From NCBI GenBank assembly GCA_022824945.1, contig JAJDYX010000003.1, positions 1 to 64,000 of the forward strand: a stretch of 64,000 nucleotides of DNA, in the 5' to 3' direction. The position numbers were made by a program, and so were the translations under genes. The notes below the pieces were generated by a model, which was given only the letters and a program-made list of their open reading frames with translations, had not been told where the DNA came from and made no database searches. The DNA is from Candidatus Latescibacterota bacterium (GTDB lineage Bacteria > Latescibacterota > UBA2968). The number at the start of each line of letters is the position of its first letter. Position 1 is the first letter of the stretch. Shown here in pieces: positions 24,026-32,607 of this stretch.

Positions 24026-24918
24026 TACGCACCCTCCCGTATCAGGATTGGAAAGAGTTGGTCGAGGTTCATGGACTGACTGGTGATATCAGCCTGATAG
24101 ACCTGCTTGAATTGGTCTGCGTTGCCCAGTGTCTGATTGACGATCAGTTGTGCCTGTACTCCGTTTACAGTTTGAGACAGGATATAGGGTTCAGAAAATT
24201 GCTGGGGCAGGTTGTTTCCCGTTACTGTCCACTTTACATAAGTCTGGTGCAGGTCGTCCAGGGACTTGTCGGCTTTGACTGTCCCTTCGTCGAGGCATAC
24301 GACCCAGTCCACGATTTTTTCGATGTCTCGCAAGATATGCGAGGAGATCACGATTGTGTTTTCGTCTTCGGCCAAAAGTGTCATCAAAAATTTTAACAGT
24401 GTTTCCCGGGCAATGGGGTCCAGGCCACTGACTGGCTCATCTAAGATCAATAGCTCGGGATGATGACACACTGCCAGTATGATTCCCAATTTTTGCATGT
24501 TACCCGAAGACAGGTTGCCCACGCGCGCAGATGTTTCCAATTCGAGTTCGCGCAGCAGATGCGCTTCCAGGTCGCGGTCCCATATTTCGTAAAACGAGGA
24601 CACGTAGCGCAGATGCTGTTTGACGGTCATCCATTCAAAAAATCGATTTTCCTGATGCACCACGCCTATGCGCGAAAGTTCATTTGCTCCCAACTGATCG
24701 CACGCGCGTCCCAGTGTTTCACACGTTCCCTCTGTGGGCAAATACAGGCCGATCATGTGCTGGATCAAGGTGGTTTTGCCGCCGCCGTTGCGTCCGATCA
24801 ATCCAATTACGCGATGCGCCCCAAGAGAGAGCGTTACGGAGTTGAGTGCTATGGTATCACCGAATTTTTTGGTCAGTGATGTGGCTTCAAATACAGATGT
24901 CTGGTCATGTGCTATCAT
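24025..24918 (-). CDS. ABC transporter ATP-binding protein
   Basis: 297 aa. Walker A GLIGRNGGGKTTLIQHM, Q-loop 'IGVVHQENRFFEW', signature 'LSSGNMQKLGIILAV' (SSGN replaces the usual SGGQ), Walker B 'LLILDEPVSGLDP', H-loop 'TIVISSHILRDIE'. The C-terminal 80 residues are an accessory beta domain ending QLFPILIREGA. This is the YtrB/BcrA-like export ATPase type that pairs with the following permease (TAATG overlap). It overlaps the upstream GntR regulator gene by 14 bases. A duplicated but mostly deleted copy lies at 21578-21706. Confidence 0.92.
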   Translation of the reverse strand: MIAHDQTSVFEATSLTKKFGDTIALNSVTLSLGAHRVIGLIGRNGGGKTTLIQHMIGLYLPTEGTCETLGRACDQLGANELSRIGVVHQENRFFEWMTVKQHLRYVSSFYEIWDRDLEAHLLRELELETSARVGNLSSGNMQKLGIILAVCHHPELLILDEPVSGLDPIARETLLKFLMTLLAEDENTIVISSHILRDIEKIVDWVVCLDEGTVKADKSLDDLHQTYVKWTVTGNNLPQQFSEPYILSQTVNGVQAQLIVNQTLGNADQFKQVYQADITSQSMNLDQLFPILIREGA

Positions 24919-25300
24919 TGTCTTCCTCCAGGATATCTAAGATGGAGTGGAAAAGATCTACGACTTCCGCCCGATCAACTCCCAACTGCCGAACCATTGT
25001 TGCCAGTTGCGTGAGTTGTGGTTTGAGTTGTGCCAGTTTTTCGGCATGTACGGTCTGATCTCGTAAGGGTTTTACGGTTAAAGGTCGTCCGCGCCGCCGC
25101 TCGACCAATCCCTCTGCTTCTAACAGGCTGTACGCTTTGCTCACTGTCATTGGGTTGAGTCCCAGTTGTCCCGATAACGCACGGGTTGAGGGCAGTTCGT
25201 CGCCCGGCGCGATCAGCCCGCTGGCTACGTGGAATTTCACCTGGTCGATGATCTGGCGAAATACGGGGATGCCATTGTGGTGGTCAATCGAGATCAACAT
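24905..25300 (-). CDS. GntR-family (YtrA-type) transcriptional regulator
   Basis: 131 aa starting MLISIDHHNGIPVFRQIIDQ; the preceding 16 in-frame codons lack an RBS. A winged helix at the N-terminus carries the GntR signature 'GDELPSTRALSGQLGLNPMT' and 'VSKAYSLLEAEGLVERRRG'. The C-terminal effector part is only a short helical dimerisation segment, typical of the YtrA subgroup, which represses its own ABC-transporter operon. It overlaps the ATPase start by 14 bases and leads the operon GntR-ATPase-permease-CPBP-permease. The likely promoter/operator is in 25301-25400. Confidence 0.9.
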   Translation of the reverse strand: MLISIDHHNGIPVFRQIIDQVKFHVASGLIAPGDELPSTRALSGQLGLNPMTVSKAYSLLEAEGLVERRRGRPLTVKPLRDQTVHAEKLAQLKPQLTQLATMVRQLGVDRAEVVDLFHSILDILEEDNDST

Positions 25301-25404
25301 GAGGTATTCTCTCAATAAGTGAATTACTGTATTACTAATATAATACACTTGGATTAAAATGCAAGTTTTTTTTCAACTGTCTTCAATTTCAGGACAGGAG
25401 GTGC

Positions 25405-27531
25405 CTACTTTAGGAGACGAAGCAGGTTTAACGGATGCCAGACTTCGAGTTCGGTTCCTTCTGAGAGGTGGATGGCGCATACGCTGCTTTCTGTTACGAT
25501 GGCTTCTATATTGGCTTCGCGAAAGCCTTCGAAGAGCGGTTCTCCAACAGCCTGTGCGAGTTCGTAACCGAGTGGTCCGGCTTTCAGGCCAAATGTTCCC
25601 GCCATACCACAACAGGTACCTGTTTCGATGAGGGCGACGTCTGCACCTCGCTGGCGCAAGAATGCCATTGCGTGTTCGCCTGCACCCAGAGGACGCTGGT
25701 GGCAAGGGATGTGGAATCCAAATGCGCGTCCGCGCAGCGTATCCTGCTCACCACCTGCACTATCGCTTTCGAGTAGAGAGAGGAACTCGAAAAACTCATA
25801 CGTGTGTTCGGCGACAGAGACGGCGTCGTCTGCTTTATCGAGTAATTTGGGGTATGAAATTTTCAAGCAATACGTTGCCGTGGGTTCTGTTGCAACCACC
25901 TCGTAGCCCTGCTGTATATAGGGGAGGAGGAGATCCACGTTTTCGCGTGCAATTTTTTTCGCGTTTTTCAGGTCGCCGTAGCCGATGTAGGGGTATCCAC
26001 TGCTTTTTTGCGGGGGGATGATGACTTCGCAACCGAGTGCTTCCAGGCGTTCAATTGCCGCCATTCCCAGGTCGGGGTCGTTGTAATTGGCAAACAGGTC
26101 TGTAAAAAAGGCTACTTTGCGAACGGGGTTCGATACGGGAGATGGTCCGCGTTTTGCAAAGCGTTTTACGAGTGTTTTTCGGCTGAATTTGGGTAGCTGG
26201 CGTCGTCGATCAATGCCCATGATTTTTTCCATTGCCCATCGCACCAGTCCAATTCCCATCATCCAGTTGGATATGGGGGCTGTCAAACTGCTCATTTTTG
26301 CGGCTTTTTCAGCAGCCATCAGCATTTTGTTGACGCGCGGATGCGGATTGACTTCGCTGTCGCGGTCTTTTACCCCGGCGATCATCATTGGGATGTCGAT
26401 TTCTGCGGGGCATATTTCTTTGCACAATCCACAGGAGATACACAGTGGGGCAAAGTCGCCGGCTTTATCCACGCCGTGAACTTCCGCTGTCCACGGTATG
26501 CCAATCGGTCCGGGATATATGTATCCAAATGCATGGCCGCCGACTACGCCGTATGTCGGACAGATGTTCATGCAGGCGCCGCAGCGGATGCAGTTGAGCG
26601 CGTCGGAAAATAGGGGATCTTCTTGCATTCTGGTGCGACCATTGTCCAGGATGATGATATGCGATTCCCGCGGTGCGCGTCCCTCGCCTTCGCCCAGAGG
26701 CGATCTGCCACTCATCCACGTCACATAGGTTGTCGTGTGTTGGCCGACAGCGCTGACGGGATGCGCCAGCATCATTTGCAATGCGTCTTCTACTGTTTCC
26801 ACTACTTTTTCGCGGCCCATAATGCAGATGTGTACATCGGGTATGCTCGATACCAGACGGGCATTGCCTTCGTTGGTTTCGATCAGGATTGTGCCCGATT
26901 CGGCAACGCCGACGTTCGCGCCTGTCATGCCGATGTCGGCATTGAGAAAGATCGGTCGCAGGTATTTGCGCACGATTTTCATAATGGCATCCACGTCGTT
27001 GGGTACGTCTTCACCTGTTTCTTTTTTGAATATTTCGGCGACTTCAACGGCGGTTTTATGGACAGCGGGGAATACCAGATGGAATGGTTTTTCGTGGACT
27101 TTCTGAATAATAAGCTCGCCGAGGTCGGTTTCAATGACTTCTAAGCCCGCATCTTCCAGCGGGTGGTTGACTTCGATTTCTTCGCTGGTTAGCGATTTTG
27201 ATTTTGCCACTGTTTCGGCATTTTTTTCTGCTGATAGTTTTAAGATGTAGTCAATCGCAGCAGCACCGTCTTTTGCGAGAAAGACTTTTGCTCCGCGCGA
27301 TTCGACTTTTGCGGCAAATTGATCGACCAGGTCGTCCAGGTTGTGCAGGCACCGCACTTTGATGTCGCGGACTTCTTTGCGAAATGCCTCTCCTTGTGGC
27401 AATATATCAATTGCGGTGCGCCGGGCATCTCGCGCACGTTTGACTGCATTGTAGAGTTGCGTGCGTTTGGGTTTTTCTCGCAGTGCTGTTTCTATTTGTG
27501 CATACAGATTTTTGTATCTTTGGCTTGCCAT
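25405..27531 (-). CDS. LutB-like LUD/4Fe-4S protein fused to a LutA-like CCG domain
   Basis: 708 aa. Residues 1 to about 300 are an LUD domain ('NADIGMTGANVGVAESGTIL', 'VGQHTTTYVTWMSG', 'DALNCIRCGACMNICPTYGV'). Two [4Fe-4S] motifs follow (CIRCGACMNICP near 305 and CISCGLCKEICP near 355). A C-terminal LutA/GlpC-type part has two cysteine-rich CCG elements ('TYCLKISYP...HIPCHQRPLG' and 'TGTCCGMAGTFGLK'). In Bacillus LutA, LutB and LutC are separate and oxidise L-lactate; here LutA and LutB functions are on one chain and no LutC is adjacent. AAGGA precedes the ATG. It likely oxidises a 2-hydroxy acid and passes electrons to the respiratory chain. The substrate cannot be told from sequence. Confidence 0.85.
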   Translation of the reverse strand: MASQRYKNLYAQIETALREKPKRTQLYNAVKRARDARRTAIDILPQGEAFRKEVRDIKVRCLHNLDDLVDQFAAKVESRGAKVFLAKDGAAAIDYILKLSAEKNAETVAKSKSLTSEEIEVNHPLEDAGLEVIETDLGELIIQKVHEKPFHLVFPAVHKTAVEVAEIFKKETGEDVPNDVDAIMKIVRKYLRPIFLNADIGMTGANVGVAESGTILIETNEGNARLVSSIPDVHICIMGREKVVETVEDALQMMLAHPVSAVGQHTTTYVTWMSGRSPLGEGEGRAPRESHIIILDNGRTRMQEDPLFSDALNCIRCGACMNICPTYGVVGGHAFGYIYPGPIGIPWTAEVHGVDKAGDFAPLCISCGLCKEICPAEIDIPMMIAGVKDRDSEVNPHPRVNKMLMAAEKAAKMSSLTAPISNWMMGIGLVRWAMEKIMGIDRRRQLPKFSRKTLVKRFAKRGPSPVSNPVRKVAFFTDLFANYNDPDLGMAAIERLEALGCEVIIPPQKSSGYPYIGYGDLKNAKKIARENVDLLLPYIQQGYEVVATEPTATYCLKISYPKLLDKADDAVSVAEHTYEFFEFLSLLESDSAGGEQDTLRGRAFGFHIPCHQRPLGAGEHAMAFLRQRGADVALIETGTCCGMAGTFGLKAGPLGYELAQAVGEPLFEGFREANIEAIVTESSVCAIHLSEGTELEVWHPLNLLRLLK

Positions 27532-27550
27532 GTAAGGTCCTTAAAAGAAG

Positions 27551-27627
27551 GTGAGAGATGAGACGTAAGAGGCGAGAGGGGGTGCCTTCCACGTCTCACG
27601 TTTTACGTTTTACGTCTTTCGTCTTTC
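27551..27627. repeat. Inverted arrays of GA-rich heptamers
   Basis: GTGAGAG, ATGAGAC, GTAAGAG, GCGAGAG run head to tail at 27551-27578. After an 11-base gap the opposite orientation appears as ACGTCTC, ACGTTTT, ACGTTTT, ACGTCTT, TCGTCTT (27591-27625). The right array enters the end of the prephenate dehydratase gene and encodes its last residues (DERRKT and stop). Degenerate heptamer minisatellite, related to 9171-9209. Confidence 0.7.
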
Positions 27628-28490
27628 CAAACTTTGCCTTCGACCATGTCCCCTTGGCGATAAGAACCGAGAATTTTTACAAAGGTGGCGATTTCGCGCA
27701 GGTGTTCAATGGCGCGGGCGCAGGGTTCTTGGCGGATATGGCCCTCAAAGTCGAGGGAGAAGGCGTATTCCCAGGGTTTGCCCGCAAGGGGGCGAGATTC
27801 GATTTTGAGCAGGTTGAGGTCGCGCAATGCAAATACGCTCAGACTTTTAAACAATGCGCCAGGCACATTTTTCATGGCGAATACGATTGATGTTTTTGCG
27901 GGCATCTGGGTGTCTGGATTTTCAGGTGCTATAGCCTCGGATGTGACGACTAAAAATCGCGTGTAATTTTGATGGTCGTCTTCAATACCTGTCTGCAAAA
28001 TTTCCAGATCGTAATCCCAGGCTGCCTGGGCACTCGCTATTGCAGCCGCATCGCGTGCGCCCGATGTTTTCAAAGCTTTTACGGCTCCTGCGGTATCGGA
28101 GGTCATAACTGTTTCGGCATGTGGCAGAGATGCAGTGAATTGCGTACACTGAGCGAGGGCAGGTGCTTGCGAATAGATATGGCGGATGTCTTTTAATTTT
28201 ACGCCTGGATTTACAATCAAGTTGTGTACAATACGCAATTTTAGTTCGCCGACGATCTGTAAATGATGGGCTGACAGGTGATCGTAATTTTCGTGAATGC
28301 TGCCCATCAATGAATTTTCAATGGGTACCATGCCGTGTGTGCATTCTTCGTGTTCGACGGCCGCAAACAGGGCTGAGAAATTGCGTTGCGGTACGACTTC
28401 GACATCTTTGCCAAAGTACGAACGGGCGGCCATTTCACTGAATGCACCGGGTTCACCTTGAAATGCGACAAGTTTTTTCGTATTACCCAT
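27603..28490 (-). CDS. pheA: Prephenate dehydratase
   Basis: 295 aa. An N-terminal PDT catalytic domain ('VAFQGEPGAFSEMAARSYFG', 'MVPIENSLMGSIHENYD', 'SDTAGAVKAL', and the essential 'NYTRFLVV' Thr-Arg-Phe motif) is followed by a C-terminal ACT domain with the Phe-binding 'LFKSLSVFALRDLNLLKIES' and ESRPLAGKPWEYAF motifs. It converts prephenate to phenylpyruvate in phenylalanine synthesis and should be feedback-inhibited by Phe. There is no chorismate mutase domain, so it is the monofunctional type. It overlaps the end of the deacetylase gene by eight bases. Its C-terminal residues are encoded by a heptamer repeat, giving an unusual basic tail. Confidence 0.93.
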   Translation of the reverse strand: MGNTKKLVAFQGEPGAFSEMAARSYFGKDVEVVPQRNFSALFAAVEHEECTHGMVPIENSLMGSIHENYDHLSAHHLQIVGELKLRIVHNLIVNPGVKLKDIRHIYSQAPALAQCTQFTASLPHAETVMTSDTAGAVKALKTSGARDAAAIASAQAAWDYDLEILQTGIEDDHQNYTRFLVVTSEAIAPENPDTQMPAKTSIVFAMKNVPGALFKSLSVFALRDLNLLKIESRPLAGKPWEYAFSLDFEGHIRQEPCARAIEHLREIATFVKILGSYRQGDMVEGKVWKDERRKT

Positions 28491-29427
28491 TCATTAGTTC
28501 CTTTATATGGGATTCGACGCTGCGCGAGAGGCCGCCCAGATCATATCCACCTTCCAGGAGAGAGATTAGCCTTCCATCTGCGTGATCTTGTGCGACGGCC
28601 ATTACGCGCTTTGTCATTTCGGCAAAACCGGATTCCGTCACCTGGGTGGCCGATAAAGGGTCGGACCGATGTGCGTCAAATCCAGCGGAGATAATGACAA
28701 ATTGCGGTTTAAATGCGTGCATGGCGGGCAAAAATACGTCGTCGAATATACGCACATATACCTCATCATCACTGCCTGCTGGTACGGGTGTATTTAGTGT
28801 GAATCCTTCTCCTGCGCCAATACCGGTTTCGTCATCCCGTCCCGTGCCGGGGTAATGGGGGTATTGGTGGATGCTAAAGAAGAATACCGAGGGGTCGGTT
28901 TCTAATATGTGCTGTGTGCCATTGCCGTGATGCACATCCCAATCTACAATGGCCACGCGTTCAAGGGAATATTTTTCTTGTATATATCGCGCGGCAATGA
29001 CCGCGTTGCTAAATAGACAAAATCCCATTGCGTGATTGCGTTCGGCATGGTGTCCGGGAGGGCGCACGGCGCAAAAAGCTGTGTGTACGCGCGCGTCCAT
29101 AACTGCGTCAATCGCTTCAAATGTCGCCCCAACAGCAAGTCGGGCTATGTCAAAAGATAACGGACAGATTCTGGTGTCAAAATCGTCCATGTACGTGATG
29201 CCCTGTTTGCATCGGGATTCTACATTTGCAATATGTTCGGGTGTGTGCGCTTTTTCCAACCAGGATGTATCGACATGTCTGGGTTCGAGTGCTATGAGGT
29301 CTTTTGTCAGGCTCGTTGCATCCAGATGGGCATGCAGTGTTTGTAGTCGCTCGGGACGCTCGGGATGGGCGCCTCCCGTGTCGTGTTTTTGGAAGTCGGG
29401 GTGCTGAACTAATCCTACTTTGTTCAT
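28483..29427 (-). CDS. Histone-deacetylase-family (AcuC/HDAC-like) deacetylase
   Basis: 314 aa from MNKVGLVQHPDFQKHDTGGA, preceded by AAAGGAAAA; the longer reading adds 19 residues without an RBS. Class II HDAC-like motifs: 'HPERPERLQTLHAHLD', 'VRPPGHHAERNHAMGFCLF', the metal-binding 'VAIVDWDVHHGNGTQHI', 'SIHQYPHYPGTG', 'ISAGFDAHRSDPL' and 'LEGGYDLGGLSRS'. All zinc ligands (Asp, His, Asp) are present, so it should be an active amide hydrolase on acetyl-lysine, acetylpolyamine or similar. It lies between an ankyrin-repeat gene and pheA on the same strand. Confidence 0.9.
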   Translation of the reverse strand: MNKVGLVQHPDFQKHDTGGAHPERPERLQTLHAHLDATSLTKDLIALEPRHVDTSWLEKAHTPEHIANVESRCKQGITYMDDFDTRICPLSFDIARLAVGATFEAIDAVMDARVHTAFCAVRPPGHHAERNHAMGFCLFSNAVIAARYIQEKYSLERVAIVDWDVHHGNGTQHILETDPSVFFFSIHQYPHYPGTGRDDETGIGAGEGFTLNTPVPAGSDDEVYVRIFDDVFLPAMHAFKPQFVIISAGFDAHRSDPLSATQVTESGFAEMTKRVMAVAQDHADGRLISLLEGGYDLGGLSRSVESHIKELMNG

Positions 29428-29455
29428 AAGTTGGTTTTCCTTTAATGCGATGGCA

Positions 29456-30205
29456 TCACAGGTTCGCGGATCGTTTCGCGCCAATTATCATCAACCAGTC
29501 CGCTACTTCGGTGTGTTTTCTGTCCATAGCTTGATCCAGAGGTGTTTCGCCAACGGGATTTTTGCGGTTGATGTCCGGTTTTTTCCCCAGCAACCATCTG
29601 GCGGTTTCGAGGTGTCCATTGCGGCAGGCCATTCCGAAGGCACTGTCGATGCAGTCTCGCGCAGGTCGGGGTTCCGTCCATCCGGGCAAGACGCCCGCCC
29701 GATCCGTTATATTGCCTTCCTTATCGAAGAATTTCTCAACGAGATCGAGCCTCCCCACGCCGGCAGCGATCATGAGGTTGCAGGTTGATCCGCGCTCGAT
29801 TAGTTTTGCAGCGGCGTTTTGCATGCCGAATATTACGGCTTCCCAGAGCGGTGTGCCGTTTGCAATATTCCCGCCATCGATGTCGATTTCCGCACCACTA
29901 TCGAGAAGTACTTCAATCATTTCCGCATCGTCGCTGCTGGCTGCCCAGTGCAGGGGGGTTTCGCCAGGGTCGGTTTTTCCTTCGAATTTTGCCCGCGCAT
30001 TGATATCCGCGCCTGAGCGTATCAAAATTTCTGCGGATTCGCGGCATCTGGGTCTGTGCGCGGGATAGTCGCAAAGTGTGTGCAAAAGCGTGCGAGGATT
30101 GTCCGCTGTGGTTTTATTGACCAGTTGCGGATCTTCTGCTATTAGTCTTTTCAGGGTGTCTATATCACCGGATTCAACGGCGGTACGCGCCTGTTCAATG
30201 CTCAT
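29456..30205 (-). CDS. Ankyrin-repeat protein
   Basis: 249 aa. Roughly six ankyrin repeats: 'GDIDTLKRLIAEDPQLVNKT', 'LLHTLCDYPAHRPRCRESAE', 'TPLHWAASSDDAEMIEVLLD', 'TPLWEAVIFGMQNAAAKLIE', 'GMACRNGHLETARWLLGKK', 'TPLDQAMDRKHTEVADWL'. No signal peptide or other domain, so a cytoplasmic protein-interaction module. It is 15 bases downstream of mnmA and 28 upstream of the deacetylase gene on the same strand, probably one transcript. Partner unknown. Confidence 0.85.
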   Translation of the reverse strand: MSIEQARTAVESGDIDTLKRLIAEDPQLVNKTTADNPRTLLHTLCDYPAHRPRCRESAEILIRSGADINARAKFEGKTDPGETPLHWAASSDDAEMIEVLLDSGAEIDIDGGNIANGTPLWEAVIFGMQNAAAKLIERGSTCNLMIAAGVGRLDLVEKFFDKEGNITDRAGVLPGWTEPRPARDCIDSAFGMACRNGHLETARWLLGKKPDINRKNPVGETPLDQAMDRKHTEVADWLMIIGAKRSANL

Positions 30206-30220
30206 TATGCTCTCTCTTTT

Positions 30221-31273
30221 TTAGTGGTCGATTACCGCGCTGCCGAGGCAAAGGTCGCCGTCGTAAAATACGGCGAATTGTCCGGGTGCTATGCCGGAGT
30301 CTTTTTCTGCTATGGTTACGGATAATCGGTTGTTATTCATTGCTTCGATTTCACAGTTGATCAGTTCTGGACCGTGACGCAGTTTCAATTGCAGGGCGTT
30401 TTTGTCAGGTGGTTCTGCTATCCAATTGGGATTTGTCGCGACAAATTGGTTCCGCGATGTATTCTTGTGCTTCGTGGCGTGGGATACATAGATGATGTTG
30501 CGCTCGATATCTTTTTCGATGACGTACCAGGGTCCTCCGCCCAATCCCAGGCCATACCGCTGTCCAATTGTGTAATAATAGTAGCCCCGATGGGGTCCCA
30601 GAATTTGTCCGGTTTCTCTGTCGATAATATCGCCTTTTTTTTCGCCGAGGTGAAATGCGATAAAGTCCGGGTATCTGATTTTGCCCAGGAAACATATTCC
30701 CTGGCTGTCTTTTCGCGCTTGATTTGGTAGGTCGAAATCCCGCGCGAGTTGGCGCACTTCGCTTTTCATCAGGTTTCCGATGGGAAATAATGCCCGCGCG
30801 ACCTGCGATTGATACATGCCGGATAAGAAGTAGGTCTGATCTTTGACGGGGTCGGGGGCGCGTTTTAGATGATACGTTCCGTTGCTCTGTTCGATCTGTG
30901 CGTAGTGTCCGGTTGCCACTTTTTCATAACTGCTGTCTATGTGGTCAAAAAATGCGCCGAATTTAATCCGCTGATTGCAAAATATATCTGGGCTGGGTGT
31001 GCGTCCAGCGCGCAGTTCGTCGAGTGCATAAGATACCACGCGCTCGAGGTATTCCGATTGTAAGGAGATCACTTGTAGCGGTACCTCGAGTTGATCGCAT
31101 ACGGCACGGACAAATTTCAGGTCGGCTTCCCAGGGACATTCCCCCAAAAAAGCGAGTTCGTCTTCGAGCCATACTTTTAAGTAAAATGCCGTCAGGTCGT
31201 GGCCTTCGTTTTTCAATATGTTCAATGCCACAGAACTATCGACACCACCGGAGATGAGAGCGGCGATTTTCAT
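30221..31273 (-). CDS. mnmA: tRNA-specific 2-thiouridylase MnmA
   Basis: 350 aa from MKIAALISGGVDSSVALNIL; an upstream extension of 22 basic residues is not conserved. The PP-loop SGGVDSS binds ATP. The catalytic Cys in 'GRTPSPDIFCNQRIKFGAF' and the second Cys in 'KDSQGICFLGKIRYPDF' are both present, as are 'GHYAQI', 'DQTYFLSGMYQ' and 'GPHRGYYYYTIGQRYGLGLG'. MnmA puts sulfur on C2 of the wobble uridine U34 of Lys, Glu and Gln tRNAs. Slightly shorter than E. coli MnmA (368). It starts 19 bases after the PhyH gene. Confidence 0.93.
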   Translation of the reverse strand: MKIAALISGGVDSSVALNILKNEGHDLTAFYLKVWLEDELAFLGECPWEADLKFVRAVCDQLEVPLQVISLQSEYLERVVSYALDELRAGRTPSPDIFCNQRIKFGAFFDHIDSSYEKVATGHYAQIEQSNGTYHLKRAPDPVKDQTYFLSGMYQSQVARALFPIGNLMKSEVRQLARDFDLPNQARKDSQGICFLGKIRYPDFIAFHLGEKKGDIIDRETGQILGPHRGYYYYTIGQRYGLGLGGGPWYVIEKDIERNIIYVSHATKHKNTSRNQFVATNPNWIAEPPDKNALQLKLRHGPELINCEIEAMNNNRLSVTIAEKDSGIAPGQFAVFYDGDLCLGSAVIDH

Positions 31274-31292
31274 TTTTTGTCTTTTCTTTTTC

Positions 31293-32120
31293 TTACACCA
31301 ACGCAGGTCCTGGAATACGATTCCATTCGAGTTCTTCACATTCGCCTTCGTAAATGGGCATTAAGGGCGCGATTTTGTGGGCGGCGTCTTCAGACCAGTG
31401 ATCTGGTATTGGGTGCCGGTTCGCCAGGCGGGCGCGCATGCCGTCAGGTAGTTCGTTGTATATCGGGTGATACCAAAGTGTGATGACTGTCCGCCACTGA
31501 TCTGTTTTATTGGCGTGTGCGCTGTGCAATAGCCGCGAGTCACCGATGACCAGGTCGCCAGCGCGCACGGGGACATCGCGCTCGTCGGGATACGACTGAT
31601 AGGCCGGATGGTCTGGATCGGATACGCGTCTCAAATCTTCGGTATGTGCTTCGGGGGTTATGTCGTGCAGGGGATGTCGTTTTAAGTGCGAGCCTTCGAT
31701 TAATCTCAAACACCCGTTTTCACGCGAGGTGTTTACAAGGTAATACATTAAAAATACTTGCTGTGGCAGGGGTTCGTAGCTGATGGGATCATTCCATCCC
31801 CACCAGTCCTGATGCCAGAACAAGGGTGGGCTGTGCGGGGGTTTGCTGATTATAAAACCCGATGAGAAAGTGGGTCGATCAAAGCCCATTTCTCGCAGAG
31901 CATTGAGTGCTTTTGGCCAGGTGACCAATTCGGCAAAAAAGTCATCATTGTAAATGCTGATCAAACTTCCCGTGGATTTCTGTGCCTCAAAATACTCGGC
32001 GTCTTGCGCGTCTAACAGGCGATTGGATGCCACGTTTGTGCGCTCAACCATTTCGGGGGTGAGCACTTTTTCAAATACACAGAATCCGTCTTGAATTAAC
32101 TGTTCGCGTTTGGAAGACAT
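31293..32120 (-). CDS. Phytanoyl-CoA dioxygenase (PhyH) family protein
   Basis: 275 aa from MSSKREQLIQDGFCVFEKVL, with GAGGAGG upstream. Fe(II)/2-oxoglutarate oxygenase of the PhyH type: an HxD iron-binding pair in 'LFWHQDWWGWNDP' and the distal His in 'LLHSAHANKTDQWRTVITLW', where the Arg would bind 2-oxoglutarate. 'LRLIEGSHLKRHPLHD' is the typical 'PGSH' loop. These enzymes hydroxylate small molecules; bacterial members have diverse substrates. Three PhyH proteins lie within about 11 kb. Confidence 0.87.
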   Translation of the reverse strand: MSSKREQLIQDGFCVFEKVLTPEMVERTNVASNRLLDAQDAEYFEAQKSTGSLISIYNDDFFAELVTWPKALNALREMGFDRPTFSSGFIISKPPHSPPLFWHQDWWGWNDPISYEPLPQQVFLMYYLVNTSRENGCLRLIEGSHLKRHPLHDITPEAHTEDLRRVSDPDHPAYQSYPDERDVPVRAGDLVIGDSRLLHSAHANKTDQWRTVITLWYHPIYNELPDGMRARLANRHPIPDHWSEDAAHKIAPLMPIYEGECEELEWNRIPGPALV

Positions 32121-32200
32121 TATACCTCCTCGATGCCTGATGGTCGTGCAAAATACGCATAGCATACGAGAAAATATATGAAAGTGCTAAAAAACGCAAA

Positions 32201-32232
32201 AATCGCCTGCCCGGGATAGTGGACAGGCGATT
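32201..32232 (-). terminator. Rho-independent terminator after the glycogen-binding-domain gene
   Basis: Minus strand AATCGCCTG (32232-32224) pairs with CAGGCGATT (32209-32201), continuing into T5. It is 23 bases past the stop at 32256. Confidence 0.8.
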
Positions 32233-32255
32233 CTGTGTTGGGGTTTGAGTGGGTT

Positions 32256-32513
32256 TTATCCTACGACCAAAACATTGTTTTCCGTGCCAAATTCATTGGG
32301 CACAGCAGGTGCTTCGGGATCGTTGCGCCATTCCCCGTCGATCTGATACCGATATTCATACCGCCCCGGTGTCAGGGTTGTCCAGGTTTTCCACTGGCCC
32401 TTTTTATTCGGTTTCAGAGACCGTTGTTCCCAGTTGTTAAAGTCGCCCAATACGACAACCGCACCCGCTCTGGGTGCTTCCACTTGAAAGTAAACCCGTT
32501 TTTTGTCTGACAT
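32256..32513 (-). CDS. Stand-alone AMPK/isoamylase-type glycogen-binding (CBM48-like) domain
   Basis: 85 aa starting MSDKKRVYFQVEAPRAGAVV, with AGGAGG upstream. The sequence 'VVLGDFNNWEQRSLKPNKKG' and 'GRYEYRYQIDGEWRNDPEAP' is the E-set/CBM48 fold of AMPK-beta and branching enzymes, with the carbohydrate-binding Trp residues and the 'DP.....N..G..N.V' ending. The whole gene is just this one domain. It is flanked by terminators and PhyH genes, and no glycogen gene is nearby. It may regulate or target a partner to alpha-glucans. Confidence 0.88.
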   Translation of the reverse strand: MSDKKRVYFQVEAPRAGAVVVLGDFNNWEQRSLKPNKKGQWKTWTTLTPGRYEYRYQIDGEWRNDPEAPAVPNEFGTENNVLVVG

Positions 32514-32607
32514 TGTAGCCCTCCTGAATAGATGTGTCTCAAGCACGGGCAACATTATAAGTATTCGACAAAAAAGTCAATACTTGTAACATATTTTTAA
32601 CAATTGA

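Noticed and set aside
26623..27144. Plus-strand 173-aa frame opposite the LutB/LutA-like gene
   Set aside because: Antisense shadow of a well-conserved gene; no RBS and no recognisable motif.
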